Shown here: piece by piece, positions 12,129 to 20,313 of the stretch
How positions within the stretch are numbered: the first letter of the stretch is position 1
Layout: each line of letters opens with the position of its first letter
DNA from: Pseudorhodoferax aquiterrae
Lineage (GTDB): Bacteria > Pseudomonadota > Gammaproteobacteria > Burkholderiales > Burkholderiaceae_C
NCBI RefSeq assembly: GCF_014652235.1
Contig: NZ_BMYK01000001.1
Span: 454,982 to 518,981 of the forward strand
DNA length: 64,000 nucleotides
Direction of reading: 5' to 3'
The notes under the pieces: model-generated
What the model saw: the letters and a program-made list of their open reading frames with translations, nothing else
Databases searched by the model: none
What the model was told of the DNA's origin: nothing
Program-made: the position numbers and the translations under genes

Positions 12129-12153
12129 AATTCTTCCATTCTCTGGAAGAATT
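12129..12153. repeat. Inverted repeat before the DUF4143 ATPase gene
   Basis: AATTCTTCC-N7-GGAAGAATT is a perfect 9-bp inverted repeat. It lies 10 bases after the bug stop and ends 6 bases before the preferred ATPase start at 12160. It has no following T-run, so an operator or a hairpin over the start region is more likely than a terminator. Confidence 0.5.
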
Positions 12154-12159
12154 GCAGGG

Positions 12160-13350
12160 ATGAGTTCCGTCTCTCGCCAGATCGCCGCTGCGCTACTCCA
12201 GCATCTCGAGGAGTTCCCGGCCGTGGCGATTCTGGGGCCGCGCCAGGTCGGCAAGACGACGCTGGCGCTGGATCTTGTGCAGCAGCAGATGCGGGATGCT
12301 GCGCCGCTGTACCTGGACCTGGAGTCGCCCGCCGACCTGGCCCGCCTGAGCGACCCCGAGGCCTTCTTCGCCGCCAATGCCGACCGCCTGCTGGTGCTGG
12401 ACGAAGTGCAGCGCGTACCAGGCCTGTTCATGGTGCTGCGCGGCTGCATCGACCGGCTGCGGCGTGCCGGTGCGCCTGCCGGGCGCTTCCTGTTGCTGGG
12501 TTCGGCCAGCATCGACCTGCTGGCGCAGAGTTCTGAAAGTCTGGCAGGCCGCCTGGCCTATGTGGAGCTGGCGCCCTTCATCGTCACGGAACTGTCGCTT
12601 GACGAGGCCGCCACACCCGGCTCCCTGTGGCTGCGCGGCGGCTTCCCGCAGTCCTACCTCGCGCGCAGCGACGCGGCCAGCCTGCGCTGGCGCCAGCAGT
12701 TCATCACGACCTATCTGGAGCGTGACATTCCGCAGCTGGGGCCGCGCATTCCGGCCCAGGCGCTGCGCCGGCTCTGGACCATGCTGGCCTACGAGCAGGC
12801 CCAGATGCTCAATGCGGCGCGGCTGGCCGCCTCGATGGCGGTGAGCGGCCAGACCATTGCGCGCTACCTCGACCTGCTGTGCGACCTGCTGCTCGTGCGT
12901 CGCTTGCAGCCATGGGCGCGCCAGTCCAGCAAGCGCCTGGTCAAGGCGCCCAAGGTCTATGTGCGCGACAGTGGCTTGGTGCATGCGCTGCTGGGGCTGG
13001 AGACGGCCGATGCGCTGCTCTCGCATCCGGTGGTGGGCGGCAGTTGGGAGGGCTGGATCATCGAGAACCTGCTGGCCTGCGTGCCCGCGGGCACCGAAGC
13101 CAGCTACTACCGTACGGCCGTCGGAGCCGAGATCGACCTGGTGCTGGAACTGCCAGGCGGCGGCCTGTGGGCGCTGGAGATCAAGCGCTCCAGTGCGCCG
13201 TCTGTCAGCAAGGGCTTCCACATCGCCTGCGACGACATCCAGCCCACGCGGCGGCTGGTGGTCAGCAGCGCCAACGCGCGCTTCCCGATGGCCGGCGTCA
13301 TCGAGCACCTGCCGCTGCTGGACCTCATGCAGGAACTGCGCGCGGCCTGA
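12160..13350 (+). CDS. AAA ATPase with C-terminal DUF4143 nuclease-like domain
   Basis: The 396-residue protein has an N-terminal AAA_14 ATPase domain with Walker A GPRQVGKTT at 26-34 and Walker B VLDEV ending near residue 83. The C-terminal DUF4143 part has a restriction-endonuclease-like pattern, E324-I-D326 followed by E340-I-K342. The family is widespread, often horizontally moved, and of unknown role. An earlier in-frame ATG at 12115 overlaps the bug stop and would add 15 residues that read through the inverted repeat. I prefer 12160 because the ATPase fold starts directly after it. Confidence 0.85.
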   Translation: MSSVSRQIAAALLQHLEEFPAVAILGPRQVGKTTLALDLVQQQMRDAAPLYLDLESPADLARLSDPEAFFAANADRLLVLDEVQRVPGLFMVLRGCIDRLRRAGAPAGRFLLLGSASIDLLAQSSESLAGRLAYVELAPFIVTELSLDEAATPGSLWLRGGFPQSYLARSDAASLRWRQQFITTYLERDIPQLGPRIPAQALRRLWTMLAYEQAQMLNAARLAASMAVSGQTIARYLDLLCDLLLVRRLQPWARQSSKRLVKAPKVYVRDSGLVHALLGLETADALLSHPVVGGSWEGWIIENLLACVPAGTEASYYRTAVGAEIDLVLELPGGGLWALEIKRSSAPSVSKGFHIACDDIQPTRRLVVSSANARFPMAGVIEHLPLLDLMQELRAA

Positions 13351-14289
13351 TCAGCCCCCCGGCGCGCCCTGCGTGTTCACATACAGCGCATAGACCGACT
13401 GGCTGGCCGCCATGAACAGCCGGTTGCGCTGGCGCCCGCCGAAGCACAGGTTGGCGCAGCGCTCGGGCAGCAGGATGCGGCCGATGGTGGTGCCGTCGGG
13501 CGCGAAGATGCGCACGCCGTCCTGGCCCTCGCCCGTGCCCCAGCCGGCCCACAGGTTGCCGTCCACGTCGCAGCGAAAGCCGTCGGGCGACTCCCCGTCG
13601 CCGCAGGTGTGGAACACGCGGTCGTTCGTGAGCGTGGCGCCGCCCTCCGCCACGCCGAACACGCGGATGCGCTTGGGCGAAGCGCCGGACTCGACCACGT
13701 AGAGCAGCTTCTCGTCGGGTGAGAAGGCCAGCCCGTTGGGCCGGGCGACGGCGTCGGTCACCACGGTCGTCCGGCCGGTCGCCGGGTCGAAGCGGTAGAC
13801 GCATTCGGGCCGCTCGGGCGTCGCCGGCAGGCCCTCGTACCAGCCCAGGATGCCGAAGGGCGGGTCGGTGAACCAGATGCTGCCGTCGGACTTGACGACC
13901 ACGTCGTTGGGCGAGTTGAGGCGCGCGCCCTCGAAGCGGTCCACCAGCGTGGTGATGCTGCCGTCGTACTCGGTGCGCACGATGCGCCGGCCCAGGTGCT
14001 CGCAGCCGACCAAGCGGCCCTGGCGGTCGCGCGTGTGGCCGTTGGCGTTGCCCGAAGGCTGGCGGAACACGCTCACCGCGCCCGTGGTCTCGTCCCACTT
14101 CATGATGCGGTCGTTCGGCACGTCGCTCCAGAGCAGGTAGCGGCCGTCGCCGAACCAGACCGGGCCCTCGGCCCAGCGCATGCCGGTGGCGATGCGCTCG
14201 ACCGCGGCCGAGGTGATGCGGACCTTGGCGAAACGGGGATCCAGGACGACGACGGCGGGATCGGGGTAGCGGGTCGCGGGTTGCCACAT
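13351..14289 (-). CDS. SMP-30/gluconolactonase/LRE family protein
   Basis: A 312-residue six-bladed beta-propeller of the senescence-marker-30/gluconolactonase family, whose members hydrolyse sugar lactones with a divalent metal. The metal-ligand Glu is in AEGPVWFGDGRYLLWSD. Blade motifs include NSPNDVVVKSDGSIWFTD and RPNGLAFSPDEKLLYVVE. It is convergent with the DUF4143 gene; the stops are adjacent. No sugar pathway genes are nearby, so the lactone is unknown. The start is ATG at 14289. Confidence 0.88.
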   Translation of the reverse strand: MWQPATRYPDPAVVVLDPRFAKVRITSAAVERIATGMRWAEGPVWFGDGRYLLWSDVPNDRIMKWDETTGAVSVFRQPSGNANGHTRDRQGRLVGCEHLGRRIVRTEYDGSITTLVDRFEGARLNSPNDVVVKSDGSIWFTDPPFGILGWYEGLPATPERPECVYRFDPATGRTTVVTDAVARPNGLAFSPDEKLLYVVESGASPKRIRVFGVAEGGATLTNDRVFHTCGDGESPDGFRCDVDGNLWAGWGTGEGQDGVRIFAPDGTTIGRILLPERCANLCFGGRQRNRLFMAASQSVYALYVNTQGAPGG

Positions 14290-14396
14290 GGTGCGGAGTT
14301 GGGAAGCGGTCGGAGCCGCGCAGTATGCCCGCCGCGCCAGGGCTTTTGGCCCGGAACCACCCGGCCGGGATAATCCCCCGCTGCTTCGGAGCTGCA

Positions 14397-14498
14397 ATGG
14401 AACTCCCCCAGTCTGCGCGCTACGCGCTTCGCAAGCCCCCTCGCGGGGGCGCTGCCAGCGGCCCGGCGAAGCCGGTTCCGTGGCCGCTGCTGGCGTTG
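14397..14498. repeat. Comamonadaceae-type intergenic palindromic repeat
   Basis: The element begins near ATGGAACTCCCCCAGTCTGC and contains three stems. GCCCCC-TCGC-GGGGGC is at 14435-14450. CCGGCGAAGCCGG is at 14463-14475. GCCAGCGGCC (14454-14463) can pair with GGCCGCTG plus GGC further on. I recall closely similar sequences scattered between genes in Acidovorax-, Delftia- and Variovorax-like genomes. This is the only copy in the window. Its exact ends are uncertain. Confidence 0.6.
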
Positions 14499-14539
14499 GG
14501 TCATGGCACGCGTGTGGAGCGTCCTGTCGTGGAGGTTGC

Positions 14540-17059
14540 GTGAATCAATCATTTCTCTCGCTGGGGTGGCGCACGCTGTGGCGCGACCTGCGCTCGGGCG
14601 AGCTGCGCCTGCTGCTCGTGGCGGTCACGCTGGCCGTGGCCGCGCTGACGGCCGTGGGCTTCTTCGCCGACCGGCTGCAGGGCGGCCTGCAGCGCGATGC
14701 GCGCCAGCTGATCGGCGGCGATGCCGTGGTGGCCAGCGACAACCCGACCCCGCCGGCGTTCGAGGCGCAGGCCCGCGCGCTGGGCCTGCAGACCGTCTCC
14801 ACACTGGGTTTTCCGACCATGGGCCGCGCAGCCGAGGCGCAGGGTGGCGCCAGCCGGCTGGTGGCGCTCAAGGCCGTGCCGGAAGGCTATCCGCTGCGCG
14901 GCAGCCTCAAGGTGGCGCAGCAGCCGGGCGAGGAGGGGGGCAACACGCGCGAGGTCCCGGCGCGGGGGGAGGTCTGGGTCGATGCTCCGCTGCTGGCCGC
15001 GCTGGACCTCAAGATGGGCGATGCGCTGCTGCTGGGCGATGGCAGCTTCCGCATCGTGCGGATCATCGTGATCGAGCCCGACCGCGGCGGCGGCTTCATG
15101 AGCTTCGCGCCGCGCGTGATGGTCAATGCGGCCGACCTGCCGGCCACGCATCTCGTGCAGCCGGCCAGCCGCATCACCTACCGCTTCGCCGTGGCTGGCG
15201 AGGAGCCCGCCGTGCAACGCTTCACGCGCTGGGCCGATGCGCAGATCCAGTCGCGCGAGGCGCGCGGGCTGCGGCTGGAGTCGGTCGAGAGCGGCCGGCC
15301 CGAGATGCGCCAGACGCTGGACCGGGCCGAGAAATTCCTGAGTCTCGTCGCGCTGTTGTCTGCCTTGCTCTCCGCCGTGGCCGTGGCGCTGGCCGCGCGT
15401 GCGTTCGCTGCCAAACACCTGGACGACTGCGCCATGCTGCGTGTGCTGGGCCTGTCGCAGCGCACGATCGCGCTGTCCTACAGCTTCGAATTCGCGCTGG
15501 TCGGCCTGTTCGCCAGCTGCCTGGGCGTGGCATTGGGCTTCGGCGTGCACTACCTGTTCGTGCTGCTGCTGGCCGGGCTCGTCGAGGCGACCTTGCCGGC
15601 CGCCACGCTGTGGCCCGTGGCCTACGGCCTGGGCATCGGCCTCACGCTGCTGTTCGCCTTCGGCCTGCCGCCCGTGCTGCAACTGGCCAAGGTGCCGCCG
15701 CTGCGCGTGATCCGGCGCGATGTGGGGCAGCTCAAGCCTGCCTCCATCGCGGTGCTGGCGCTCGGCGTGGCCGGCTTCGCCGGCCTGCTGCTGGCCGTCA
15801 GCAGCGACCTCAAGCTGGGGCTGATCGCCGTGGGTGGCTTCGCGGGCGCGGTGCTGCTGTTCGCCGCGCTGTCCTGGGTGGCGGTCTGGCTGCTGCGCAA
15901 GAGCGTCAACGAAAGCACCGCACCGCGCTGGCTGGTGCTGGCCACGCGCCAGGTCTCGGCGCGGCCGGCCTACACCGTGGTGCAGGTCAGCGCGCTGTCG
16001 GTCGGCCTGCTGGCCCTGGTGCTGCTGGTGCTGCTGCGGACCGATCTGGTCCAGGCCTGGCGCCAGGCCACGCCGCCGGACGCGCCCAACCGCTTCGTCA
16101 TCAACATCCTGCCCGAGCAGGGCGATGCCTTCCGCAAGACGCTGGAGGATGCCGGCGTGGCGAAGTACGACTGGTACCCCATGTTCCGCGGCCGCCTGGT
16201 GGCCGTGAACGACAAGCCCGTGAACCCGGCCGACTACACCGACGAGCGCGCGCAGCGCCTGGTCGACCGCGAATTCAACCTTTCGCATGCGGCCCAGAAG
16301 CCGCCGCACAACGAACTGGTCGGCGGCCGCTGGACGCCCGAGGAGCAGGGCGCCGTCAGCGTCGAGGAAGGGCTGGCGCAGACGCTTGGCCTCAAGCTGG
16401 GCGACCAGTTGCGCTTCGACGTCGGTGGCATCCCCTCGGACGCACGCATCACCTCGCTGCGCAAGGTTGACTGGGGTTCGCTGCACGCCAACTTCTTCGT
16501 GATGTACCCGGTGGCGGCCATGCCCGACCTGCCCATCACCTACCTGGCGGCCTACCGCGCGCCCGAGACGCCCGGCTTCGACAACGCGCTCGTGCGCGCC
16601 TTCCCCAACGTGACCAACGTGGACATGAGCACCGCGCTGGCCCAGGTGCAGCGCGTGTTGGACCAGGTGGTGCGCGCGGTGGAGTTCCTGTTCGGCTTCA
16701 CGCTGGCGGCCGGCCTGGTGGTGCTGTTCGCCGCCATCACGGCCACGCGCGAGGAGCGCGCGCGCGAGTTCGCGATCATGCGCGCCGTGGGTGCCAGCAG
16801 CGCGCTGCTGCGCCAGGTGCAGCGCGCCGAGCTGGCTGGCGTGGGCGTGTTGGCCGGCCTCCTGGCCACGCTGGTGGCCATGGCCGTGGGCTGGGCGCTG
16901 GCGAAGTACGTGTTCGAGTTCAGCTGGTCGGGCTCGCCGTGGGTGCCGCTGGCCGGCGCGGCAGCCGGCGCCGTGCTGGCGCTCGGCGCGGGCTGGTGGG
17001 GCCTGCGCGACGTGCTGCGCCGGCCCGTGGTCGACACGCTGCGCCGCGCCGCCGCCTGA
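14540..17059 (+). CDS. FtsX-like ABC transporter permease (YbbP type)
   Basis: A permease of about 839 residues with two FtsX/MacB-type halves: an N-terminal helix, a large periplasmic domain, and helix clusters near residues 260-490 and 710-830. The C-terminal half has VLFAAITATREERAREFAIMRAVGAS, typical of YbbP. Such permeases normally work with an ATPase like YbbA, which is not encoded next to it. The start is GTG at 14540 with GGAGG upstream, giving MNQSFLSLGWRTLWRDLRSG. The intergenic repeat ends about 40 bases before it. Confidence 0.88.
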   Translation: MNQSFLSLGWRTLWRDLRSGELRLLLVAVTLAVAALTAVGFFADRLQGGLQRDARQLIGGDAVVASDNPTPPAFEAQARALGLQTVSTLGFPTMGRAAEAQGGASRLVALKAVPEGYPLRGSLKVAQQPGEEGGNTREVPARGEVWVDAPLLAALDLKMGDALLLGDGSFRIVRIIVIEPDRGGGFMSFAPRVMVNAADLPATHLVQPASRITYRFAVAGEEPAVQRFTRWADAQIQSREARGLRLESVESGRPEMRQTLDRAEKFLSLVALLSALLSAVAVALAARAFAAKHLDDCAMLRVLGLSQRTIALSYSFEFALVGLFASCLGVALGFGVHYLFVLLLAGLVEATLPAATLWPVAYGLGIGLTLLFAFGLPPVLQLAKVPPLRVIRRDVGQLKPASIAVLALGVAGFAGLLLAVSSDLKLGLIAVGGFAGAVLLFAALSWVAVWLLRKSVNESTAPRWLVLATRQVSARPAYTVVQVSALSVGLLALVLLVLLRTDLVQAWRQATPPDAPNRFVINILPEQGDAFRKTLEDAGVAKYDWYPMFRGRLVAVNDKPVNPADYTDERAQRLVDREFNLSHAAQKPPHNELVGGRWTPEEQGAVSVEEGLAQTLGLKLGDQLRFDVGGIPSDARITSLRKVDWGSLHANFFVMYPVAAMPDLPITYLAAYRAPETPGFDNALVRAFPNVTNVDMSTALAQVQRVLDQVVRAVEFLFGFTLAAGLVVLFAAITATREERAREFAIMRAVGASSALLRQVQRAELAGVGVLAGLLATLVAMAVGWALAKYVFEFSWSGSPWVPLAGAAAGAVLALGAGWWGLRDVLRRPVVDTLRRAAA

Positions 17060-17060
17060 T

Positions 17061-17558
17061 TCAGCCGTAGCGCTGCAGCGCGAAGCCTTCGCGCGGATCG
17101 GGGGGCTCGAAGTGGCGGTTGATCAGGCTGAACTGCGCATCGTCGGTCTGGAACGGATGCGTGCCGGCCGCGTTGCGCGCCTGCAGCCGCGCGCGGCAGA
17201 CGGCCTCGGGCACGTCCAGCAGGTGCAGCCGGTGCGCCGCGCCGGACTGGTCGATCAGCCCGCGCATCCAGGCCCGCTGGGCCCGCGTGTTGGCCGGGAA
17301 GTCCAGCACCACCGAGACGCCGCTGCGCAGCATGGCGACCACGTGCTCGCCGAGCATGGCCTTGAGCCGGCCGGTGCGCTGCAGGTAGTCTGGCAGGGCC
17401 TGGATCTCGCCCGGGTACAGCACGGCGAGCCAGGCGTCCTCCTGCACGAGCACGGTGGCCGGTTGCGCGGCCAGGCGGCGCGCGAGCGTGGATTTGCCAG
17501 CCGCGATCCTGCCGCACAACAGGTGCAGCATGGCGGAGGCACTGGCGGGACGGGTCAT
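17061..17558 (-). CDS. Small AAA/P-loop kinase-like protein
   Basis: A 165-residue cytosolic protein with Walker A GRIAAGKST at residues 16-24. The pattern VVLDFPANTRAQRAWMRGL and HLLDVPEAVCRARLQARNA fits the group that includes chloramphenicol phosphotransferase, zeta-toxin and gluconate-kinase-like enzymes. The phosphate acceptor is unknown. It is convergent with the FtsX permease. The region before its ATG contains an 18-codon ORF and mutually exclusive stems, one of which would hide its Shine-Dalgarno, suggesting translational control. Confidence 0.8.
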   Translation of the reverse strand: MTRPASASAMLHLLCGRIAAGKSTLARRLAAQPATVLVQEDAWLAVLYPGEIQALPDYLQRTGRLKAMLGEHVVAMLRSGVSVVLDFPANTRAQRAWMRGLIDQSGAAHRLHLLDVPEAVCRARLQARNAAGTHPFQTDDAQFSLINRHFEPPDPREGFALQRYG

Positions 17559-17563
17559 GGGAG

Positions 17564-17588
17564 CTCCTGGTGGTGAGAACCCCAGGAG
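17564..17588 (-). promoter_or_regulatory. Hairpin sequestering the kinase Shine-Dalgarno
   Basis: On the minus strand CTCCTGG (17588-17582) can pair over 7 bp with CCAGGAG (17570-17564), the Shine-Dalgarno of the kinase gene, with an 11-base loop. An alternative pairing of 17580-17585 with 17607-17612 would prevent this. The arrangement is typical of translational attenuators. Confidence 0.5.
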
Positions 17589-17593
17589 ACCGT

Positions 17594-17621
17594 GACGACG
17601 CGCCTTCTGGGGCGGGTCGTC
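17594..17621 (-). promoter_or_regulatory. Competing upstream hairpin in the kinase leader
   Basis: GACGAC pairs with GTCGTC at the base. After one mismatch CGCC pairs with GGCG, leaving a six-base loop CCAGAA (minus strand). Part of the loop and upper stem is the sequence that could pair with the anti-Shine-Dalgarno region. No T-run follows, so it is not an intrinsic terminator. Confidence 0.5.
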
Positions 17622-17639
17622 TTGGCTTGCAGCCGCGCG

Positions 17640-17696
17640 CTAACCCACCGTCCGCGGACGGCGGCGAATGGTGATGGTGCGCAGGGTGTGGGCCAT
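17640..17696 (-). CDS. Candidate leader peptide upstream of the P-loop kinase
   Basis: An 18-codon ORF encoding MAHTLRTITIRRRPRTVG, rich in Thr, Ile and Arg. Its stop lies 81 bases before the kinase start. A -10-like TACACT on the minus strand (17713-17708) would place the transcript start about five bases before the ATG, so the peptide would be almost leaderless. No Shine-Dalgarno is seen, consistent with that. The codons CGC CGC CGT CCG CGG just before the end could cause pausing. That it is translated is inference from its position and the downstream folds. Confidence 0.45.
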   Translation of the reverse strand: MAHTLRTITIRRRPRTVG

Positions 17697-17707
17697 GAAG
17701 GGGAGCG

Positions 17708-17713
17708 AGTGTA
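17708..17713 (-). promoter_or_regulatory. -10-like element of the kinase leader transcript
   Basis: TACACT on the minus strand lies 11 bases before the leader-peptide ATG and just after the stop of the lysR remnant. No convincing -35 hexamer is present 16-18 bases upstream. Confidence 0.35.
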
Positions 17714-17717
17714 ACGG

Positions 17718-17882
17718 CTACTCCGGGAACAGGTGCTCGGCCGCGAAGTCCACGAAGGCCCGTACCTTGGGCGAGAGCTGGCGGCTCGAGGGCCACAGCG
17801 CCGAGAACTGCCCCGCTTCGCGCGGCGCGTCGGCCAGCACCTGCACGAGCTCGCCGCGCGCGAGGGCGTCGCGCGAGCCGCG
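17718..17882 (-). pseudogene. LysR-family regulator remnant (C-terminal ~50 residues only)
   Basis: Reading leftward, the frame encodes RDALARGELVQVLADAP followed by LWPSSRQLSPKVRAFVDF and a stop. This is the hallmark C-terminus of LysR effector domains. The helix-turn-helix and nearly all of the effector domain are missing. Upstream, the similarity stops abruptly near 17880, where the truncated MFS gene begins on the opposite strand. It is therefore the 3' end of a regulator that was probably divergent from that transporter before a deletion. The boundary is uncertain by about 20 bases. Confidence 0.75.
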
Positions 17883-18950
17883 GGCCTGCTCGGCGACAGC
17901 CTGGGTTGGCGCGCCGTGGTCGTGCTGCCGGGTTCGGTCAGCGCGCTGGCCCTGGTGCTCGGCGCCTGGCGCCTGCCGGACTCGCGCAACCCGGCGGCGA
18001 CACGGCTGGACGTGGCTGGCACCGTGGCCTTCACGCTGGTGCTGGGCCTGCTCCCGCTGGGCGTGCTGCAGGCGCCTGCGCAGGGCTGGGGCGCGGTGCA
18101 GGTCGTGCTGCCGCTGGCCGGCGCCGTGCTGGCTGCGCTGCTGTTCTGGCGCACCGAGGCCCGCGTCCTGCGCCGTGGCGGCCAAGCCATGCTGGACATC
18201 TCGTTGTTCCGGTATCCACGCTTCGTCGGCGTGCAGCTGCTGGCGGCCGCGCCGGCCTACGGCTTCGTCGTGCTGCTGGTGCTGCTGCCGATCCGCTTCA
18301 TCGGCCTGGAAGGTCGCAGCAGCTGGGAGGCCGGGCAGTTCATGCTGCTGCTGTCCGGCCCCATCCTGCTGATGCCCGGCGTCGCCGCGCGGCTCGTGGG
18401 CCGCTGGTCGGCCGCCGCGGTCTGCGCGGCCGGGCTCGTGCTGTGCGCCGCGGGGCTGCTGTGGCTGGGCCACTGCGGGCCGACCAGCGGCCTGCGCGAC
18501 TATGCCGGGCCCTTGCTCGCGATCGGCCTGGGCATCGGCCTGCCCTGGGGGCTCATGGACGGTCTGGCCGTCAGCGTGGTGCCGCGCGAGCGGGCAGGCA
18601 TGGCGGCCGGCATCTTCAACACCGTGCGCGTGGCCGGCGAGGGCATTGCGCTGGCGCTGGTCGGCGCGGGCCTGGCGGCGCTGCTGGCGACCGAGCTGCG
18701 CCCGCTGTTCCCGGGCGCGGACGTGGCCCCGGCCGCACAGCGCCTGGCCACAGGCGATCTGGCGCAGGCCCTGGCCCTGCTGCCCGGCGGCACGCGCGCC
18801 GAACTGCTGCAGGCCTATGCGCGGGCCTTCGGCCTGCTCACCCAGGTGCTGGCCGGCGTCACGCTGGCCACGGCGTGCGTGGTCTTTCGGATCCTGCGCA
18901 CGCCGGACCCGCACGGCGCCCAAGGCCCCTTCGCGGCCGGGCGGGGCTGA
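17883..18950 (+). pseudogene. DHA2-type MFS drug transporter, 5' truncated
   Basis: From LLGDSLGWRA onward this reads as the last two thirds of a 14-helix EmrB/QacA-type exporter, about 355 residues, ending in a normal stop. It includes DISLFRYPRFVGVQ and ERAGMAAGIFNTVRVAGEG. The first five or so helices, with the start codon, are absent. The frame stays open leftward only because it runs antisense through the lysR remnant, and no credible start exists. Transport activity is therefore unlikely. Confidence 0.8.
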
Positions 18951-18976
18951 TCCGGCCCAGCACCGACAATCGGCCG

Positions 18977-19381
18977 ATGCAGACCGAGGAACAGCCCGCC
19001 TTCGCCACCCCCTTCGAATGGATCGGCGGCGAAGACAAGGTACGCGCGCTGGTCGAGCGCTTCTACGACCTCATGGACCTGGAGCCCGGCTACGCCGCGC
19101 TGCGGGCCGCCCATGGCGACAGCCTGGACAATGCGCGCCAGCGCCTGTTCTGGTTCCTGTGCGGCTGGCTGGGTGGCCCGTCCTACTACACCGACCAGTT
19201 CGGCCACCCGCGGCTGCGTGCGCGGCACATGCCCTTTTCCATCGGCATCCGCGAGCGCGACCAGTGGCTGGCCTGCATGGACCAGGCCATGGGCGAGACC
19301 GGCGTGCCCGAGGACCTGCGCACGCGGCTGAAGGACAGCTTCTTCCAGACCGCGGACTGGATGCGCAACCGCGGCGGCTAA
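18977..19381 (+). CDS. Group II truncated haemoglobin
   Basis: A 134-residue 2-over-2 globin, the usual length. The N-terminal FEWIGGEDKVRALVERFYDLM and the central GHPRLRARHMPFSIG are group II features; His84 in the latter is the likely proximal haem ligand. Such proteins bind O2 and may take part in NO or peroxide chemistry. It starts 26 bases after the MFS remnant. Its stop codon overlaps by four bases the end of the convergent lysR gene. Confidence 0.92.
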   Translation: MQTEEQPAFATPFEWIGGEDKVRALVERFYDLMDLEPGYAALRAAHGDSLDNARQRLFWFLCGWLGGPSYYTDQFGHPRLRARHMPFSIGIRERDQWLACMDQAMGETGVPEDLRTRLKDSFFQTADWMRNRGG

Positions 19382-20313
19382 CGCCGCTCCAGCAGCAGCG
19401 CACGGAATTGCTGCGCCGCCGGCGACAGCGGCCGCGCGCGCGGCACGATCACATCGATGGCCGGCAGCCGGATCGGCAAGGTGATGGGGGCCACGCGCAG
19501 CGCGCCCAGCCGCGCGTAGTGCGCGGCCAGGGAGGCGGGCATCAGCGCCGCCATGTCCGAGCCCGCCACCAGCGCCGTCGTCACGGTGGTCGACGCGGTC
19601 TCGATGTAGTCCAGCCGCTGGTGCACGCCGGCCTCGCGCAGCGCCGCCTCGAGCCGGCCGCGCTGCGGCGAGCCCGCCGGTTGCAGCACCCAGGACCAGT
19701 CGCCCAGTTCGTGCAACTGCAGCCGCTTGCGCGCGAACGCGGGGTGGCCCTTGCGCACCACGACCTGCATGGCCTCTTCCAGCAGGGGCGTGATCGTGAA
19801 CTCGTCCTCGCTGAAGCCTTCGGTGAGCCGGCCCAGCACCAGGTCCACATCGCCGCGCGCGAGCTGGGCCAGCACCACGTCGCTGGTGCCCACGGCCACG
19901 GCCAGCGCCACCTGCGGATGGCGGCGGCGGTATTCGAGCAGGGCCGGCGCCAGCAGCGCGGGCACGGCACCCGGCACCGCGGCCAGCCGCAGCGCACCCG
20001 ACAGGCCCGAGCGCAACGCGCCCATCTCCTCGCGCACGGCACCGAAGTCGGTCAGCACGCGGCGGGCGTAGCGGATCAGCACCTCGCCAGCGGGCAGCGG
20101 CCGCATGCCGCGCGCGAGCCGCTCGAACAGCTTCTCGCCGAGCGACTCCTCCAGCTGCAGCAAGAGCTTGGTGGCAGCCGGTTGCGTCACGTTCATGGAC
20201 TGGGCAGCGCGTCCCAGATGGCGCTCGGCGTCCAGCGCGGCCAGCAGCAGCAGCTGGCGCGGGCGCACGCGCAGCAGCAGGGCGGCATCGCTGAGGTGGG
20301 CGGGTGGTGTCAT
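19378..20313 (-). CDS. LysR family transcriptional regulator
   Basis: A 311-residue protein with an N-terminal winged helix-turn-helix at about residues 15-75, including HLGRAAQSMNVTQPAATKLLLQ, and a LysR effector-binding domain from about residue 95. ATG at 20313 is preferred to an upstream TTG at 20319. It is divergent from a bug-pdxA-like pair, the usual layout for a LysR activator and its catabolic target. The ligand is unknown and is probably the substrate of that pair. Confidence 0.9.
   Translation of the reverse strand: MTPPAHLSDAALLLRVRPRQLLLLAALDAERHLGRAAQSMNVTQPAATKLLLQLEESLGEKLFERLARGMRPLPAGEVLIRYARRVLTDFGAVREEMGALRSGLSGALRLAAVPGAVPALLAPALLEYRRRHPQVALAVAVGTSDVVLAQLARGDVDLVLGRLTEGFSEDEFTITPLLEEAMQVVVRKGHPAFARKRLQLHELGDWSWVLQPAGSPQRGRLEAALREAGVHQRLDYIETASTTVTTALVAGSDMAALMPASLAAHYARLGALRVAPITLPIRLPAIDVIVPRARPLSPAAQQFRALLLERR

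Noticed and set aside
12115-12159. Earlier ATG for the DUF4143 ATPase overlapping the bug stop
   Set aside because: The added 15 residues are simply the inverted repeat read through, and the ATPase fold begins at the later ATG.
17733-17882. Open plus-strand extension that would give the MFS protein an ATG and about 50 extra residues
   Set aside because: This part is the exact antisense of the lysR C-terminus and does not resemble the missing MFS helices.
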